A DNA stretch of 64,000 nucleotides from a virus, in IMG/VR virus record IMGVR_UViG_3300008120_000059, positions 98,908 through 162,907 of that record. One strand, 5' to 3'. Both the position numbers and the translations under genes were made by a program. This document shows positions 12,901 to 21,800 of the stretch, piece after piece. Under the pieces are notes generated by a model. The model was given only the letters and a program-made list of their open reading frames with translations, had not been told where the DNA came from and ran no database searches. The first letter of the stretch is position 1, and the number at the start of each line of letters is the position of its first letter.

Positions 12901-14176
12901 TACCGGTTGATACTCCGTCATAATTTGATTGTAATCTTGAATATAAAACATCATTTAGACTATTTTCATCGAATAAATTTAATGTTGATAAACCTAAATT
13001 TTCTGCTAAGTTTTTTAAAAGTACATCAGGTAAATTATTAATTCCATCATAACTTACGTTTCTCATATAAGCTATGTTGTCTATGTATTTCTTTACACTA
13101 TCAAAGCTTTGACCATATAATTGAAATACACTTTCAGCTCTTTTATCTTCGGTGTCAAATTCAAATAACTGTGGTGCGGCTAAAAATCTAACCATTAGAT
13201 TAGATTTATACACATCTATCTCATCAGCAATATCTTTTAATTTACCAACATATAAATCGTAATCAAAACCGGTTATTTGTATGTTATAACCATCATTAGA
13301 TATTGGCCAAGTTATTACAACATCAACCAAAGATGTTTTTGAATTGTCTTGAACATCTCTCGGTACTTTAAATGATGAAGTATAAATTGGATTTGTTTCT
13401 CTATTTAAAAGTGATTCCTCTAAATCGTCTAACCCTTCGAAAAATTCTTCAACTAAACCATCGTTTGGTCTTATCAATAAATTTTCTGAATATGTTGAAC
13501 CAGTAAATGGTTGTCCATATACCTTTAAGTAAATTCTATTGTTTGTATTCGGTTCGCTGTATTCTAAAATTGGATATGGTGTGTTATTTGTAACAACAAC
13601 ATATTTTGTATAAGACGAATAAAAATTTCTTAATTCGTTTTCAGTTTCTGGTTTAACTACTGAATTAGGCTCAACAAAAACTAAATCAAAAGGATTGAAT
13701 ATTTTACTTCTTTCGATGTAAAAAGTTGTGGTATTGGTGCTATCGTTATATGTTATTCCACTAGCACTGTAATTAGAAACACCTATAGGACTGTCCGATA
13801 AGATTGAAATTCCACCCGGAAACTTGTTTATAATTCTAGTTAATGAAACTAAAATTCTACTTGTTAACGAACCAAATAAAGATTTATCGGCATATTTTTT
13901 GTTGCCCTTAAACCTTACTTCGTCAGTTCTCTTTTTTCTTGGTGTTGCTGATGTTGTTTGAATACCCTCAACCTCTTTTAACGTATCTAATGTTAAAAAT
14001 TGAGAGAATGGGTTACTCGTAAAATTTTTAGAATCTTTGTCAGGGATAGACTTATCAAGCGCAAATACGGTGTTGGTTAGTGCAGATGAACCATCAGTTA
14101 TCTGTCTACCAACTAAGAAATCATTAAATGTTTCCGCTCCGCTTGACGCTTGACTCGGTACTTTTCTCCTTGCCAT
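9932..14176 (-). CDS. Large tail/baseplate structural protein (1414 aa)
   Basis: I cannot name a homologue with certainty. The N-terminal ~110 residues are basic and hydrophilic. Around residues 300-480 is a helical region containing the motif YKSKGTKSSIDFFLKFLG, which resembles the P2 gpI-like tail protein family, where a similar GT-containing helix occurs. The C-terminal ~700 residues are rich in Thr, Gly, Tyr and beta-prone segments with scattered Cys, like phage fibre or baseplate proteins. It lies in the tail operon after gp25 and gp6, and its ATG shares one base with the preceding stop (TAATG), so it is probably translated by coupling. A peripheral baseplate component or fibre-attachment protein is inference. 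Confidence 0.55.
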   Translation of the reverse strand: MARRKVPSQASSGAETFNDFLVGRQITDGSSALTNTVFALDKSIPDKDSKNFTSNPFSQFLTLDTLKEVEGIQTTSATPRKKRTDEVRFKGNKKYADKSLFGSLTSRILVSLTRIINKFPGGISILSDSPIGVSNYSASGITYNDSTNTTTFYIERSKIFNPFDLVFVEPNSVVKPETENELRNFYSSYTKYVVVTNNTPYPILEYSEPNTNNRIYLKVYGQPFTGSTYSENLLIRPNDGLVEEFFEGLDDLEESLLNRETNPIYTSSFKVPRDVQDNSKTSLVDVVITWPISNDGYNIQITGFDYDLYVGKLKDIADEIDVYKSNLMVRFLAAPQLFEFDTEDKRAESVFQLYGQSFDSVKKYIDNIAYMRNVSYDGINNLPDVLLKNLAENLGLSTLNLFDENSLNDVLYSRLQSNYDGVSTGTNLIEAEYEFYRRLLINLAHIYKSKGTKSSIDFFLKFLGAPEPLIRIDEYIYKVTSIPSSFNLQQDIYDAIQGNKRYSYATFDSTGFTYSKVYYSASTTFDREGYPVDEKTGLPRRAYNETENIFFGKGSGWYDITLSHRTPLVLDSSNSILTGNTKTIKTKNKNYTYGEEYFDLYRTLPGLDTGYELVSAVDNKDGKPIEDDYLLILNRKNIGIYISPSRGIDYDIFRQSRELLISFGTNTLLPQTGKTFAEFLDTFIHGLVTNSNKIRYKKNYIQLEDVYRDYISQTTGFTPYNQINVIEFVNKLSPYWPQLVEQLVPSTTQWTGGNLIENNVFGRPKYQYRYDCQPLEFIEELYPDFENVIEEDLENILGEENNFRGLINLTGVTYYPVIEIDGTVYGGADYTGLTSSMYVIVSGTSNTSNSAKLFDAQPFTGCTSGVTSGDTVNLSLICDYKDYLEPDVTKIKELWLSALSVLIDDVTITRNSAGYEPYSAFTGTTGQTYFSETIPLIKYTTYTDENGVEKVKFSSVKLGPNECSVVDYFDYRFDADYKITKNTNGISVKVYTDNTVYCDSNSGCTLVSDVFFEVIGYKTGIQQGSTWPFNIYANCVSGTNENADVYIQKVSDCVYKLTGFSENDVIDFNIVDAANKEVKFKIEGLQPKIEHDPCPTPSGKSHVELFSIVGYQGTISSPISVVSGATYCDNYTGYTIQPKVEYKSNFNYGLKCDSIVLVVDSGLTIDNQTTDDNIESYISGGTISGKSVCDLNVGEYVLSASYKQCTEYSHQQIVNGPVSGYSFTYNYQKLEITDIECLASIKKSIITGLTQNNTYEVFEVLPTTQLRVYTNRIIENFGTPTNSVYFFDDRFPEELQKKPTDFIEPCCDHPKELYNHGDYLINKYGKTIEVIDVDLNYCDTGLYFNLNFELDNTPLTDEFVVVFNGNNSDQILMKHKYDKHPNIGFNLGQYYIDANHCPTEPTNEELSSSIFDCP

Positions 14177-15093
14177 TATTCTGTTATAGTATCAAAGTTT
14201 AAGGTTTCGTCTACGTCATTTCTTTCTTCACGAATCTCATATAATGTTTCATTAAATTCGTCTTTAACTTCGTAAAGATTGTATTGTCTATAGATGTTAT
14301 TATTATTGTCATAGATGGTATAGATACCTTGTGAAACCGCTTTACTTTGATTACCATAAAGAGCATGTGCCAATGTTGAAGCATCATGTTCAACCATTTC
14401 TACCTCAATTGTGGTGGGATTTAAATATGTGTTTGTTAATATGATTTTTTGTGATGGTACACCAATAAATGGAACCGTATTTGGTTTATTTGTTGGTGCT
14501 GAAGATGGTGTTACTGTTAAAAACATCAAATTGGTTGCCTGTTCACTATACTGATATCTGATAGCTTTTTGTGATGTACTTGTTAAATTTGAAACAATTG
14601 GTGTACAGTAGAACGAAGATGTTACGATTCTATAAAAATTTGGAATTTTTTTATTGTCAGATGAATTAATGTACTCAATTCTATATCCAACAAGTCCTTG
14701 TGGTGTAAATTTATTTCTATCATCAGCAGGAACATTGGATAAGTCAATGACCAATCCTCTAACTGAAGGTAGAGACGCTAAAATTCCACAATCAGTAATT
14801 GAAGTTCTTATTTGTTTTGGTCTTATATGGAGTGTGTATACACCTAAATCCGCAAAATCGGATGCGGTTAATTTTAAGTTGTACAATCCACCTAAGATTT
14901 CAACATTAGGTGCTGAAGTATCATCCGTGGTGTTCGAATTATGATAAACAGGGGTTAATACTTCAGCTGAACTTAATTTCTTAAGAGTAACAGTCGAAGT
15001 GCTATTTCTATCCGCAACGTAATGAAAATAAATTTCAACGTCTTCGGGTGACACATCTGATGGTCTAATTATACCGTAACTACCTACTGCCAT
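14176..15093 (-). CDS. Uncharacterised tail-operon structural protein (305 aa)
   Basis: No family recognised. The protein starts MAVGSYGIIRPSDVSPEDVE and is largely beta-prone, with a tail of acidic residues (REERNDVDETLNFDTITE). There is no signal peptide and no membrane segment. It sits between two other unknown tail genes and overlaps the next gene by one base at a TAATG junction. A TATTTAT motif lies 11 bases upstream of the start, so it may begin a transcription sub-unit within the tail operon. Context supports a virion role only. Confidence 0.6.
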   Translation of the reverse strand: MAVGSYGIIRPSDVSPEDVEIYFHYVADRNSTSTVTLKKLSSAEVLTPVYHNSNTTDDTSAPNVEILGGLYNLKLTASDFADLGVYTLHIRPKQIRTSITDCGILASLPSVRGLVIDLSNVPADDRNKFTPQGLVGYRIEYINSSDNKKIPNFYRIVTSSFYCTPIVSNLTSTSQKAIRYQYSEQATNLMFLTVTPSSAPTNKPNTVPFIGVPSQKIILTNTYLNPTTIEVEMVEHDASTLAHALYGNQSKAVSQGIYTIYDNNNNIYRQYNLYEVKDEFNETLYEIREERNDVDETLNFDTITE

Positions 15094-15104
15094 GTTTTTT
15101 TATA

Positions 15105-15111
15105 ATAAATA
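15105..15111 (-). promoter_or_regulatory. TATTTAT candidate late-promoter motif
   Basis: Minus-strand TATTTAT lies 11 bases before the ATG of the 305-residue gene. It is one of ten copies in the same orientation upstream of genes that mostly encode virion proteins. Confidence 0.4.
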
Positions 15112-15117
15112 TGAAAA

Positions 15118-16284
15118 TTATTGTTTTCTAATATTAAAATATCCGTTTCCATAAATTGATAATTCACCTGTGTTGTCAATTTCAGATAATCGTAATGTTT
15201 TTTCCATTACACCTTGTTTTCCTCTTTCAACAAAAATGTCAGAATAGATTACTGGTTCATCAATAAATCCTAAGAAATGTTCATTTCTTGTAATAACCTT
15301 ATTGATGACTTCTTCTTTTGTAAATCCTGATGTTGTACCAGTAATTGTAGTGATTCCATCCTCAAAATCTTGATAATACAAATTATCAATTGTGTATGCA
15401 CTGTAAGCCACACCATTTGTTACTCCTGTAGTTACACCTGAGTATGTATTTGAACCGTATAATTTTAATTCGCTAATTTTACTTTTACCAATTGCAGCAT
15501 ATGTAAATGTGGTATAACCTGTGTTGGTTCCATTATAGTCTAAATCGTTTAGATAATTTTGACTTTGACCCGATATGTTGGTGTATGGTATTGTGAACCC
15601 GGAGAATGTCCCTAATGGGTTAGAGACAGTGGTATTTGAAGGTACTTGTACTTTCTTTTTAGTTTCAAACTGACTCCATGGTGTGTTGATTGAAATTGAT
15701 ATGGTTGTTTCGCCGGTGGATGAATATGTTTTTGTTGCGGTAATTCCAGTTGTTGATAGAATACTTGTAGTCCCGTCTCCCCAACTGACAGTAAAATCGA
15801 TAAAATGTATTTCAGAAACTTTACTCGTGTCCACCGTATTGTAAACCTGAACTGTGTTACCGGTCTGAGTATAAGAAAAGTTACAAATTTGTTCAACTTG
15901 TTCAAGTTCCCCATCAAAACCAACCATTACACCCATTTCGTCAACGTGTGTTTCTAAAAATATCGGTAACATGTGTTCACCATACGCCTCCCCTTTTGTA
16001 ATATTGTTCCAACCATATAGTTCTAAAGTTAAATCACAACCAGCGTCTCCGTAAGAGTTGGTTGGTATGGTGGTTCCCGTCCACATGTAGTATCCATTAC
16101 TAACAGTACCACCAGTGACGTTATACACTATAAAACCATCTAAAGGGTCAAGATATTGAGACTCCGACCACGATATTAAACTACCCAAACTATTGTACCA
16201 ATATGGACCATCGTTTGAATACAATTTAACATTAGGAATATTTTTCCTAAGTATTTCGTATTTTGTTGGTGATTTAATATCCAT
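15118..16284 (-). CDS. Tail structural protein with PKD-like domain (388 aa)
   Basis: About residues 150-205 contain FTVSWGDGTTS followed by a TKTYSSTGETTISISI strand, the hallmark pattern of a PKD-type immunoglobulin-like domain (WGDG ... TYxxxGxYTIxVxV). Such domains are common on the surface of phage tails and bacterial adhesins. The N-terminus and the C-terminal 180 residues are not recognised. Its ATG overlaps the preceding stop... gene order on the minus strand places it directly after the 277-residue gene with a one-base TAATG overlap. A fibre or baseplate-periphery role is inferred from domain and context. Confidence 0.6.
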   Translation of the reverse strand: MDIKSPTKYEILRKNIPNVKLYSNDGPYWYNSLGSLISWSESQYLDPLDGFIVYNVTGGTVSNGYYMWTGTTIPTNSYGDAGCDLTLELYGWNNITKGEAYGEHMLPIFLETHVDEMGVMVGFDGELEQVEQICNFSYTQTGNTVQVYNTVDTSKVSEIHFIDFTVSWGDGTTSILSTTGITATKTYSSTGETTISISINTPWSQFETKKKVQVPSNTTVSNPLGTFSGFTIPYTNISGQSQNYLNDLDYNGTNTGYTTFTYAAIGKSKISELKLYGSNTYSGVTTGVTNGVAYSAYTIDNLYYQDFEDGITTITGTTSGFTKEEVINKVITRNEHFLGFIDEPVIYSDIFVERGKQGVMEKTLRLSEIDNTGELSIYGNGYFNIRKQ

Positions 16285-17117
16285 TATTGTTTTCTTTCAT
16301 AAAAATTTATTGGTGCGGTTACTATTCCTTTTCTTGTACCTAATGAACCATTATACGCATAAACTATGTATGAATAATTTGTTCTATCTATAATTACTTT
16401 ATAGTAGACATCTTCTTCTTCAGCATACGGTGTTGTTGCATTTACATTTTTTGATTTATTTACAAAATCAATAACACTTCCGTCTTTTGCATTATAGTAC
16501 TTGGCGGTCATATAAAATGTATTTCCCGTAATATTTGTTTCATCAAATGGTGAATCATCCGCAAACCAAAAAAAGTACATATTTTCCGTATTTCTGTAGT
16601 TTGAACCAGTGAAAACAGGGACATAAACAAAATCGTTTAGAGGTAACGTAGCTCCCGACGGTGTGCCTGTATAATATATTCTTTCACCAAGAGGGAGTGA
16701 TAAATTCTTTGCAAAAACCAATCTTCTATTCGTTTGATTTGGTGATGCGTCATTATTAGTTTTGTAAAACTCTAATCTGAAAAAACTTTCTGTTGACTGT
16801 TTTAACATTTTAGAATTTTCTTCCATTGTTATTCCAACGTCTTCATAATTTTGTGAGTAATTACCAAAACTATTCAAAAAATAAAAATTATACCATATGT
16901 CCGTTTGGTTAAAAGTATTATCAGTTACCGGTGAAACTTGGTCATATGCGGTATGTATGTATCTTACAGTTTCATAATTTTCAGTTGGGTTGATGATTTC
17001 ATATAAAATCTCTTGCTCCATCTGCTCAGCATTATCAGTCCAACCCAAATCTGTTTTAAACATTTGGTTTGATGGAATTATAATTGTTTGGTCATTATTT
17101 TTAGCAAGAATTTTCAT
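16284..17117 (-). CDS. Uncharacterised tail-operon protein (277 aa)
   Basis: No family recognised. The sequence is rich in Asn, Tyr and Phe and beta-prone, without Cys, a signal peptide or membrane helices. It starts one base after the stop of the 586-residue gene and ends in a TAATG overlap with the PKD-domain gene, so the three are almost certainly co-translated. By position it lies in the stretch between gp6 and the distal fibres, where T4 encodes wedge proteins gp7-gp11. Assignment to any one of these would be a guess. Confidence 0.6.
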   Translation of the reverse strand: MKILAKNNDQTIIIPSNQMFKTDLGWTDNAEQMEQEILYEIINPTENYETVRYIHTAYDQVSPVTDNTFNQTDIWYNFYFLNSFGNYSQNYEDVGITMEENSKMLKQSTESFFRLEFYKTNNDASPNQTNRRLVFAKNLSLPLGERIYYTGTPSGATLPLNDFVYVPVFTGSNYRNTENMYFFWFADDSPFDETNITGNTFYMTAKYYNAKDGSVIDFVNKSKNVNATTPYAEEEDVYYKVIIDRTNYSYIVYAYNGSLGTRKGIVTAPINFYERKQ

Positions 17118-17118
17118 A

Positions 17119-18879
17119 TTAACATTTAAACTTGTTTACGTTCTTAACTTTATCTTGTTTATTCCTGTAGATATTTTCGTTTCGTAAATAAAAATCAATA
17201 TCACTTTTTACATAATGTATATTATTAATAAAAGGAAAGTTGGTACCGAAACCATCAGGGTCAATAAATCCATGGTCGTATAAATCTCTCCATTTCCATA
17301 ACGCCTCGTCTTCAAAATATTTTGAATTCTGTGGTAATCCGTATACTTGATTTGTTGTTGAAGTTTCAATATATGGTGACAATTGTCTTAGTTTTACTCT
17401 ATGGTGTGGTTGATAATAAAGACCATACATGTTTGTCATTGAACCACCTGAAAAGGTTACAGTTGTACCCGTTTGTCCATAATCAAAAACAAATAAAGGA
17501 TTAGAGAATCTGTGATATGATTCACTTATAATTCTTTCTTTTAATTCTGAACGATTGTATTCAACAAAGGCACCATGTAAAACTGTACCAACAGGTAAAT
17601 CTACACCTGTTGTAAAATTATAGGTTGTTGCACTAATCGTTCTCGAGAAACCACTTGTTAATATGGACGTTTCAGTAGTTCCTGTACCATTAAAATGTTC
17701 GTCAACCCATGTATCATGAAAATTGAATTTCCAACCAACTTTAGGTGGGTATTCAAAATAACCGTTTCTATTGGCCAAAATGGTACTTACATAAACTTCA
17801 GTTGGTAAATAACCTAAATTATTAGTTAATCCCGTAAGAACAAATGGTTCTTTGAAATCATAAATTAATGATTCCATCATATTCCTTTCAACCAAAACAT
17901 CAGAAACACCAGCACTATTTTCTAAAAGTAATTTTCTTTCGTTTTCCCAAATAGATGACTCAAATCCAATTTTGTCTAATATATAATCTTCCCTTTCTGT
18001 TAGTGTTTTGTGTTTGTGAACGTAATAATTAGATGTGGAACCTGTTATGTCATTTCTGTCAAGACATCGTTTACCAAAAACAACTGTTGAAAGTGTTGAA
18101 CCAGAGGGTAATTCGGATTTAGATATTTCTAAAACATATTTTTCAGAATTATATATTGAGTCACCAACACTTATAATTGTGAATGTTTTACCCGTGACAT
18201 TTACCGCGTTATTAAAACTACCTCCGCTTAGTGTAATAAATTCACCCGATAACATTCCGTGTTCTACAGGACTTGTTAACTTGTATGTGTTACCATTGCT
18301 TTCAACCCTAAAAGGTATTCCATCGCCTGATGTAAAACTAAAATAAGTTCCACCACTTAATGAATATTTCATCGGATAAGCACTGTCTTGACCATAAACA
18401 TATGAAAGGTATATGTTCCAATTGTGATATGGTGCTTGTATGGACGATATTGAGGTGTGTTCAGTTTCTCCTGAATAAGCAAAAATGGGACTGTACGTTG
18501 TTAATGATGAAATAGTTTGTATAGTGTTTATTTGTCTTACCACATCTTTTCTTAAAAAAGCAAATTCTTGGTAGGGTATGAAACCTGTAAAATCATTATT
18601 ACCACCGTCACCAACCAAATACAGTCTTTTTAATAATGGATTATATTCAGATGAACCACTATAAAGATTTCTAAAAACCATTTTTAGTTTACCATGAATT
18701 TTATAGCTATTACTTTCGTTCCTTTCTTTATTAAAGAGCTCCGCGTTACTTAGAATAATTGTTCTGTCACCTTCTCTTAAAAGATTCTCAGTTTCCTCTA
18801 ACCCAACACGAATTGTTTGGTCTTCATTGATTGAACCAAAAAATTTTTTAGATGGTAATATAATCCTTTTTTTATCCAT
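17119..18879 (-). CDS. Uncharacterised baseplate-region structural protein (586 aa)
   Basis: It begins MDKKRIILPSKKFFGSINED and contains no recognisable enzymatic motif. The middle is Gly/Ser/Thr-rich and beta-prone (for example SGGSFNNAVNVTGKTFTI). The C-terminal ~90 residues are charged and Tyr-rich. The start codon overlaps the stop of the 1374-residue gene (TAATG), and the next gene follows after one base. By synteny with T4 (gp25-gp6-gp7-gp8) a wedge role is possible, but the sequence alone does not show it. Confidence 0.6.
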   Translation of the reverse strand: MDKKRIILPSKKFFGSINEDQTIRVGLEETENLLREGDRTIILSNAELFNKERNESNSYKIHGKLKMVFRNLYSGSSEYNPLLKRLYLVGDGGNNDFTGFIPYQEFAFLRKDVVRQINTIQTISSLTTYSPIFAYSGETEHTSISSIQAPYHNWNIYLSYVYGQDSAYPMKYSLSGGTYFSFTSGDGIPFRVESNGNTYKLTSPVEHGMLSGEFITLSGGSFNNAVNVTGKTFTIISVGDSIYNSEKYVLEISKSELPSGSTLSTVVFGKRCLDRNDITGSTSNYYVHKHKTLTEREDYILDKIGFESSIWENERKLLLENSAGVSDVLVERNMMESLIYDFKEPFVLTGLTNNLGYLPTEVYVSTILANRNGYFEYPPKVGWKFNFHDTWVDEHFNGTGTTETSILTSGFSRTISATTYNFTTGVDLPVGTVLHGAFVEYNRSELKERIISESYHRFSNPLFVFDYGQTGTTVTFSGGSMTNMYGLYYQPHHRVKLRQLSPYIETSTTNQVYGLPQNSKYFEDEALWKWRDLYDHGFIDPDGFGTNFPFINNIHYVKSDIDFYLRNENIYRNKQDKVKNVNKFKC

Positions 18880-21800
18880 TATTCTTGAGATGGGAACGCA
18901 CCTTTTGGTCCAAATAATTTTATAAATTTATCAACCGCAGTTGCGCCTGGTCTTAATCCAAAATAAAATAAGAATGGTGTTGATAATATTTGTTTATTAC
19001 CAGTATAATTTACTTGTGTTGGTTTTAATATAAAATCAACATCATTATTCCACGGTTTTGAAGCCCATCCCCCCACCTCTCCAACTCTAATCCACAAAGT
19101 ACCTGCATCCGGTGATAAAGTGGTTCCTGATGTTATATGTAAAACAGTAAACCCTTCCTCTTGATTGTTGTAGTTTAGATGCACGTCGTTTGTATCTTCA
19201 ACATCAAACGAACCATCGTTAACATCAGCACCTGCGATTGTGAATGTATCTCCCGAATATGTTTTTGTCATCGGAAATAAAACATAATTATATGTTGAAT
19301 CACCCGTAAACGCATAATTATACGTCATTCCTTGTAATCTCTGAGAAACAACAGTGGCATAATCCCAAGATTGTCCATATCCTTCACCAAAACCTTGTCC
19401 GTCCTTATCCCAATAAAAAAATGGAACAATTTGTGACGATTCTGTTAACCTACCTGGTTCATTTAGACAAACTCTAACCCTATAACCGTCATCGTCTAAA
19501 ACAAAATTTATCGGCATTGGTCCATTCGTTGTTCCGGATTGTGATTTAAATAATTGAACATAATCATCAGGGTCAAGAATTACAGGACTGTATTGACCAT
19601 AATATCTATTTTGTAAATCAAATTCCTCAATACCGGCTTCATTGTTAATTGATATTAATTGTAAAACGTCACCATTTAATATTTCTTTATTAGTGTTAAA
19701 CGGGTAGTATGAAGTGTATCCATTATTAGAGAAAAAATCTTTATAATTATAATTGGCGTTTGTGTCAAGTCTGTAATTAATGTAAAGACCCAACATTTCT
19801 TTAAAATTTTGATACGATGTTGAACCTATACTTCTAACAATAGAGCAATTTGGGTCTAATGTTGGGTCTACACAAATTTCTTTAATAAATTCATCTCTTG
19901 GACCTAAATCCATTATTGTTGTTGGGTGTCTTAGGGTACTGAATTCAGAACCTGATGCCGTTTTTTGGAAAATCGAGCCGTTCCATTTTGTGGACCTGTA
20001 ATAAAATTTTTTTACTGCGTCATTTGATGTTTTTTCTGAAACTTTATAATATAGTAAATTTTGACAGTAATTGGTCCCTCTGACGTTCAAATCTAAAGTT
20101 TCTTCATTGTCCCATCTCACTCTAGCTTTGAAAGGGAACATATAAAGAGAACCCGCTAACCAGTTGTCAAAAAAGGAATAATTAGCAATACCTTCGCAGA
20201 AAACTTTATTTACCAATTTTCTTCTTGCATATTCTCTGATTAATTTAAATTGTACATCTCTATTGTCTGTATGAGCCGCGGGAATTACTGTGTAAACACC
20301 AAATCTAAATTCAGAAAAACCACTTCTCGTGTCACATTTTATCGAACAAGGGTTTTTGGACAAGTCATTAGCTGCTGCTTGTCCAACTACCATTAAGTTT
20401 AAATTATTACAATTTGTACCAGGGTTTGCCGTTGTTCCACTATAATCGGCAGTAGTACCGCTTGCACAGTAACTTATTTTTACAATACCACTATCGTCAT
20501 ATATTGTATTTTGAGATAAACACCCTTCGGGTAAAGATGTGGAATCAAACGAGCTTGTTGTTGAACCGGTTATCGGGTAATTTGAATCGTATATTTCGTA
20601 AGTGAATCCCGACCAAACATAATCTTTTGGGATTGTTGGGTCGTTCCATTGTAACCACGAATTTGCGGACGCTAAATCTCTACCTAAAACACCTGTTGTT
20701 GAACCACAAGTATAGTTTCTGTAAAGAAAAGTATAACTATTTCCTGTTGTTAATCCACTTAATGCTGTAATATCGGCCGTTTGTGCACCTGAATGAGCTA
20801 GATAAGAAGTAACCCTTATGTAATAATTTCTATTAGGATTTACTATTATATTGTTTATAATTGTTGATAATGATTGTCCATACGTGTAACCCGTATAATA
20901 ATAAGATGTTAAACCACTTGAGGGTGATTCACTTAAAAAATATTCTCTTTCAGTTGGGTCATAGTCACATATAAAAATATCTGTCACCGTGGAATCACAG
21001 GTTCCTGTTACCACGGGTACACCATCTCCACCAGCGTAGGACATAGAACCATCTCTAGCGCAAACACCTGTAACTGATGACCCACTAAATGGTATTGATT
21101 GGGATTGAATTGAGTTATTAGTACAATCTCTCCAAGTATAGGTGGTTGTGCCAGTAGTTGGTGGTGGTAAAGTGTATGTTGTACAATTAACCAAAAAAGT
21201 AAGTTTGTCTCGAACCGCGGTACCACTAGCGACTTTTTGATATATGTTAGAAGGGTCGGTGTCAGTCGACGAATCTTCCGTAAAAACTTGAATTTCATCA
21301 CAAGATTCACATTCGGGATATATTGTTAAACTTAATCTTACTGTTCCCAATGCTTGTAATGGTTCAATAATTGATTCATCCCACCCGTCAAAAGGTGCCC
21401 AATAAAAAGTCCATCCTAAAATATTCCAAGGACCAATTCTAACTTTTTCATAAATTAATTGAAATGGAGCAATGATAATTTGAACAGCACCAACAAAGGC
21501 GGTATATATGACTCTTTCGAACGCATTAATAATAATCGCCAAAAGAATTGCAAAACTAAACTTTCTCCACGCATAATTTATTGGTGGGGTGACAACACTT
21601 GATTCGCAATCTTCTTCCGCTTTTGGTGCAATATCTTTTATACCTAAAAAGTTGTCTTTACCACCTTTAAAATGCCCACCCATGTAAGATGTTACAGTGT
21701 AGACTTTGTTATATGTAAATCTATAGAAATAATCCTCAGGATAATAACTTCCATAAGTCTGATTGAATATTACTGATGAACTTGTGGCTGAAGTTGGGTA

